Of a stretch of 64,000 bases of DNA, positions 62,020-64,000 are shown in pieces (positions within the stretch are counted from its first letter, which is position 1; every line of letters starts with the position of its first letter). The position numbers were made by a program, and so were the translations under genes. Source of the DNA: Haladaptatus sp. DJG-WS-42 (lineage in GTDB: Archaea; Halobacteriota; Halobacteria; Halobacteriales; Halococcaceae); contig NZ_CP147243.1 of NCBI RefSeq assembly GCF_037198285.1, forward strand, positions 2,038,422-2,102,421, in the 5' to 3' direction. The notes beneath the pieces are model-generated. The model made no database searches. It worked only from the letters and a program-made list of their open reading frames with translations, and was not told where the DNA came from.

Positions 62020-63507
62020 TCAGGCGTCGAGGCGTTCCCGTAACAGCTTGTTGACGGTTCCGGGGTCTGCACTCCCGCCGGTTTTCTGCATCACTTGCCC
62101 GACGAGGAAGTTAAGCGCGCTCCCCTCGCCGCTGTGGTAATCGGAAACGGCGTCTTCGTTCTCCTCGATGGCCGCCTCGACCGCCTGCTCGACCTCGCCC
62201 GTATCGGCCTTCCCGAGGCCCGCTTGCTCGACAATCGTGTCGGGGTCTTGGCCCTCGTCGAGCATCGTGCGCATGACGGTTTCCTGGGCGTGTTTCACGG
62301 TAATCTCTTCGTCGTCTACGAGTTCGATGAGGCGCATGAACTCGTCTAAGCGGTCTGCGACGTCCGTGATCTCCATGTCGCGGTAGTTGAGTTCGCCAAG
62401 CAAGCTGTCCGCGACCCACGTCGCCGCGAGGTCGGGGTCGAACTCCGTGGCCACGCGCTCGTAGAAGTCGGCCACCTGCTTGGTGGACGTGAGCTTCGAG
62501 GCGGCTTCAGCCGACAGGTCGTACGCTTCTTGGAACCGCTCGCGGCGAGCGTGGGGCAGCTCTGGAATGTCGAGTTCCGCTTTCCAGTGGGCGACCTGCA
62601 GCGGCGGGAGGTCTGCCTCGCCGAAGTAGCGATAGTCTTTCTCCTCTTCTTTCGAGCGCATCGAGACGGTGATGCCCCGTGATTCGTCCCAGTGTCGGGT
62701 CTCCTGTTCGACCTCGCGCCCGCGCATGACGGCGTTTTTCTGGCGGGTAACTTCGTAGGCGAGCGCTTTCTCTGCGCCCTTGTGACTGGAGATGTTCTTC
62801 ACTTCGGTGCGGTTTGCGGCGGCGAGGTTTTCGTCGCTAATCGAGCCGTCCGCTTCGACCTTGTCCGCGCCGATGAGCGAGATGTTGGCGTCGATGCGCA
62901 GCGAGCCGTCGCGCGTGGAATCGAACACGCCGAGGTAGTCGAGCACTTCCTCTAACTTCTTCAAGAAGGCGCGCACCTCACCCGGCGAGCGGAAGTCGGG
63001 CTTCGTCACGATTTCCATGAGCGGCGTCCCCGCGCGGTTGTAGTTCACGAGGACGTAATCCGCGGTGTCGATGGAGCCGCCGACGTGTTGGAGGCTGCCG
63101 GGGTCTTCTTCAAGGTGGGCGCGTTCGATGCCGATGACGCGCGAGTCGCCTTTGACGTTCACTTCGAGTTCGCCGTCCTGGCAGATCGGTGCGTCGTACT
63201 GCGTAATCTGGAAGTCTTTGGGCAGGTCGGGGTAGAAGTAGTTTTTCCGGTGGAAGGTGGTCTCTTCGGGGATGGTTGCTTTCAGTGCCTTGCCGATCTT
63301 GACGGCGGCTTCGACGGCCCCTTCGTTGAGGACGGGCAGCGCCCCGGGGAGCCCAAGACAGACGGGACACGTGCGGGAATTTGGCTCCGCGTCGGCCGCG
63401 TCAGTCGAACACCCACAGAAAATCTTCGTGGCAGTCTCTAGCTGGACGTGGACCTCTAACCCAATCACGACGGCAAGGTCCTGCGTCTCGGCAGCTTGTG
63501 CGGTCAT
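62020..63507 (-). CDS. gatB: Asp-tRNA(Asn)/Glu-tRNA(Gln) amidotransferase subunit B
   Basis: A 495-residue GatB. Kinase-like core signatures: VIGLEVHVQLETATKIFCGCSTD with GEPNSRTCPVCLGLPGALPVLN (Cys ligands of a zinc site), YFYPDLPKDFQITQYD, and the GatB C-terminal YqeY-like domain (from about 330). With GatA and GatC it converts mis-acylated Asp-tRNA-Asn or Glu-tRNA-Gln to the amide forms. In haloarchaea it mainly serves Asn, since GatDE handles Gln. The partner subunits are not in this window. Complete and well matched. Confidence 0.95.
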   Translation of the reverse strand: MTAQAAETQDLAVVIGLEVHVQLETATKIFCGCSTDAADAEPNSRTCPVCLGLPGALPVLNEGAVEAAVKIGKALKATIPEETTFHRKNYFYPDLPKDFQITQYDAPICQDGELEVNVKGDSRVIGIERAHLEEDPGSLQHVGGSIDTADYVLVNYNRAGTPLMEIVTKPDFRSPGEVRAFLKKLEEVLDYLGVFDSTRDGSLRIDANISLIGADKVEADGSISDENLAAANRTEVKNISSHKGAEKALAYEVTRQKNAVMRGREVEQETRHWDESRGITVSMRSKEEEKDYRYFGEADLPPLQVAHWKAELDIPELPHARRERFQEAYDLSAEAASKLTSTKQVADFYERVATEFDPDLAATWVADSLLGELNYRDMEITDVADRLDEFMRLIELVDDEEITVKHAQETVMRTMLDEGQDPDTIVEQAGLGKADTGEVEQAVEAAIEENEDAVSDYHSGEGSALNFLVGQVMQKTGGSADPGTVNKLLRERLDA

Positions 63508-63685
63508 TAGCCGCGATTTGATGGCAGGCGGCTAAAGACTAACGGGAACGGGCTGCCACCGGGTTTGGAATTTCATCCAATTTTTGTTGAGATATTGTGT
63601 GATATTATCAACATTATCTCGGGTAGCTGAACATTCTTATATACTAGTGTGATAACCTCACAACTCACACGAGAAAAACTACCAC

Positions 63686-64000
63686 ATGTCATCTGATTCA
63701 TCACGGTGGGAACCAATCCGCACCGCTGGGCGCTGGTCTGAACACCTTCGGACTCATGGAACCGTTTTCGCAATCGTCGTCATCGCCGAACTCATCGGAA
63801 CACAGGTCTTCCCTCTCGGGCCGGGACAGGTCGTGTTACTCCCGATGCTGTTCGCCGTCATTCTCGGGATTTCGCTCAGCTATAGCGTGCTCGGGAAAGT
63901 TGTCGAACCGCTTCGCAACGTCGTTTCAAAAGAGGTGAGCACGATTGCTTCGCCGCTACTCATCATCGCACTCATGCCGCTTGGTGTGAAATACGGCTCG
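63686..64000 (+). CDS. DUF3100-like membrane protein, partial
   Basis: First 105 residues of a gene cut by the right end. The sequence THGTVFAIVVIAELIGTQVFPLGPGQVVLLPMLFAVILG with at least two helices matches the start of DUF3100 membrane proteins, whose function is unknown. ATG at 63686. A TATA-like TTATATACT lies at 63637-63645. The remaining part is beyond the window. Confidence 0.7.
   Translation, partial: MSSDSSRWEPIRTAGRWSEHLRTHGTVFAIVVIAELIGTQVFPLGPGQVVLLPMLFAVILGISLSYSVLGKVVEPLRNVVSKEVSTIASPLLIIALMPLGVKYGS

Noticed and set aside
1-64000. CRISPR arrays, insertion sequences, defence islands
   Set aside because: No regularly spaced repeats, no intact transposase or integrase, and no recognisable restriction, Cas or toxin-antitoxin genes were seen.

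Overview
The window is a stretch of haloarchaeal chromosome. It is GC-rich, its proteins are acidic, and it carries archaea-only genes: RpoP, L37Ae, prefoldin beta, the KEOPS subunit Pcc1, pantoate kinase with 4-phosphopantoate-beta-alanine ligase, geranylgeranylglyceryl phosphate synthase, Pth2 and the DUF2070, DUF3194 and DUF2103 families. Haloarchaea-typical regulators (HalX, HalOD1, DUF7344) and twin-arginine exported proteins agree with this. I found no rRNA, tRNA, CRISPR array or intact insertion sequence.

Layout. Bases 1-22.8 kb are mostly housekeeping: a broken gene at the left edge, guaAA, DUF2070, a divergent histidine kinase/response regulator pair, the L37Ae-RpoP-Pcc1-prefoldin-DUF3194 cluster, an MFS carrier, DUF2103, truD, pth2, dcd, thiR, a methyltransferase, thi4, the two archaeal CoA genes, a flavin-binding protein, a second MFS carrier and aspS. 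Bases 23-51.5 kb form a large surface-glycan region: four family-2 and one family-4 glycosyltransferases, a DUF354 GT-B protein, a flippase, a large membrane protein, an alkaline-phosphatase-fold protein, an (alpha/alpha)6-type protein, two exported beta-helix proteins, a cytoplasmic-looking FG-GAP propeller protein and, at 45.2-51.4 kb, one tightly coupled operon. That operon encodes every step from UDP-GlcNAc to UDP-2,3-diacetamido-2,3-dideoxy-mannuronic acid (equivalents of WbpA, B, E, D and I) plus a membrane glycosyltransferase. Bases 51.6-55.5 kb hold a DUF457 and a DUF1616 membrane protein, a PadR regulator, a DUF7344 regulator, a Nudix hydrolase and a HalOD1 protein. Bases 55.8-64 kb return to core genes (GGGP synthase, topoisomerase I, gatB) and include a pair made of a membrane-anchored winged-helix regulator and a subtilisin homologue that lacks the catalytic aspartate.

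How it fits together. The glycan genes suggest synthesis in the cytoplasm of an acidic diacetamido sugar, assembly on a lipid carrier, flipping across the membrane, and processing outside by the beta-helix proteins. Two DUF7344 genes (21.3 and 54.1 kb) bracket the region, and several of its genes share a TAACAA(A/T) element where a TATA box should be, so common control is plausible. The thiamine regulator ThiR lies about 1.9 kb from a near-perfect palindrome in the thi4 promoter, a likely operator. Many start codons have a TATA-like element 20-35 bases upstream, consistent with the leaderless transcripts usual in haloarchaea.
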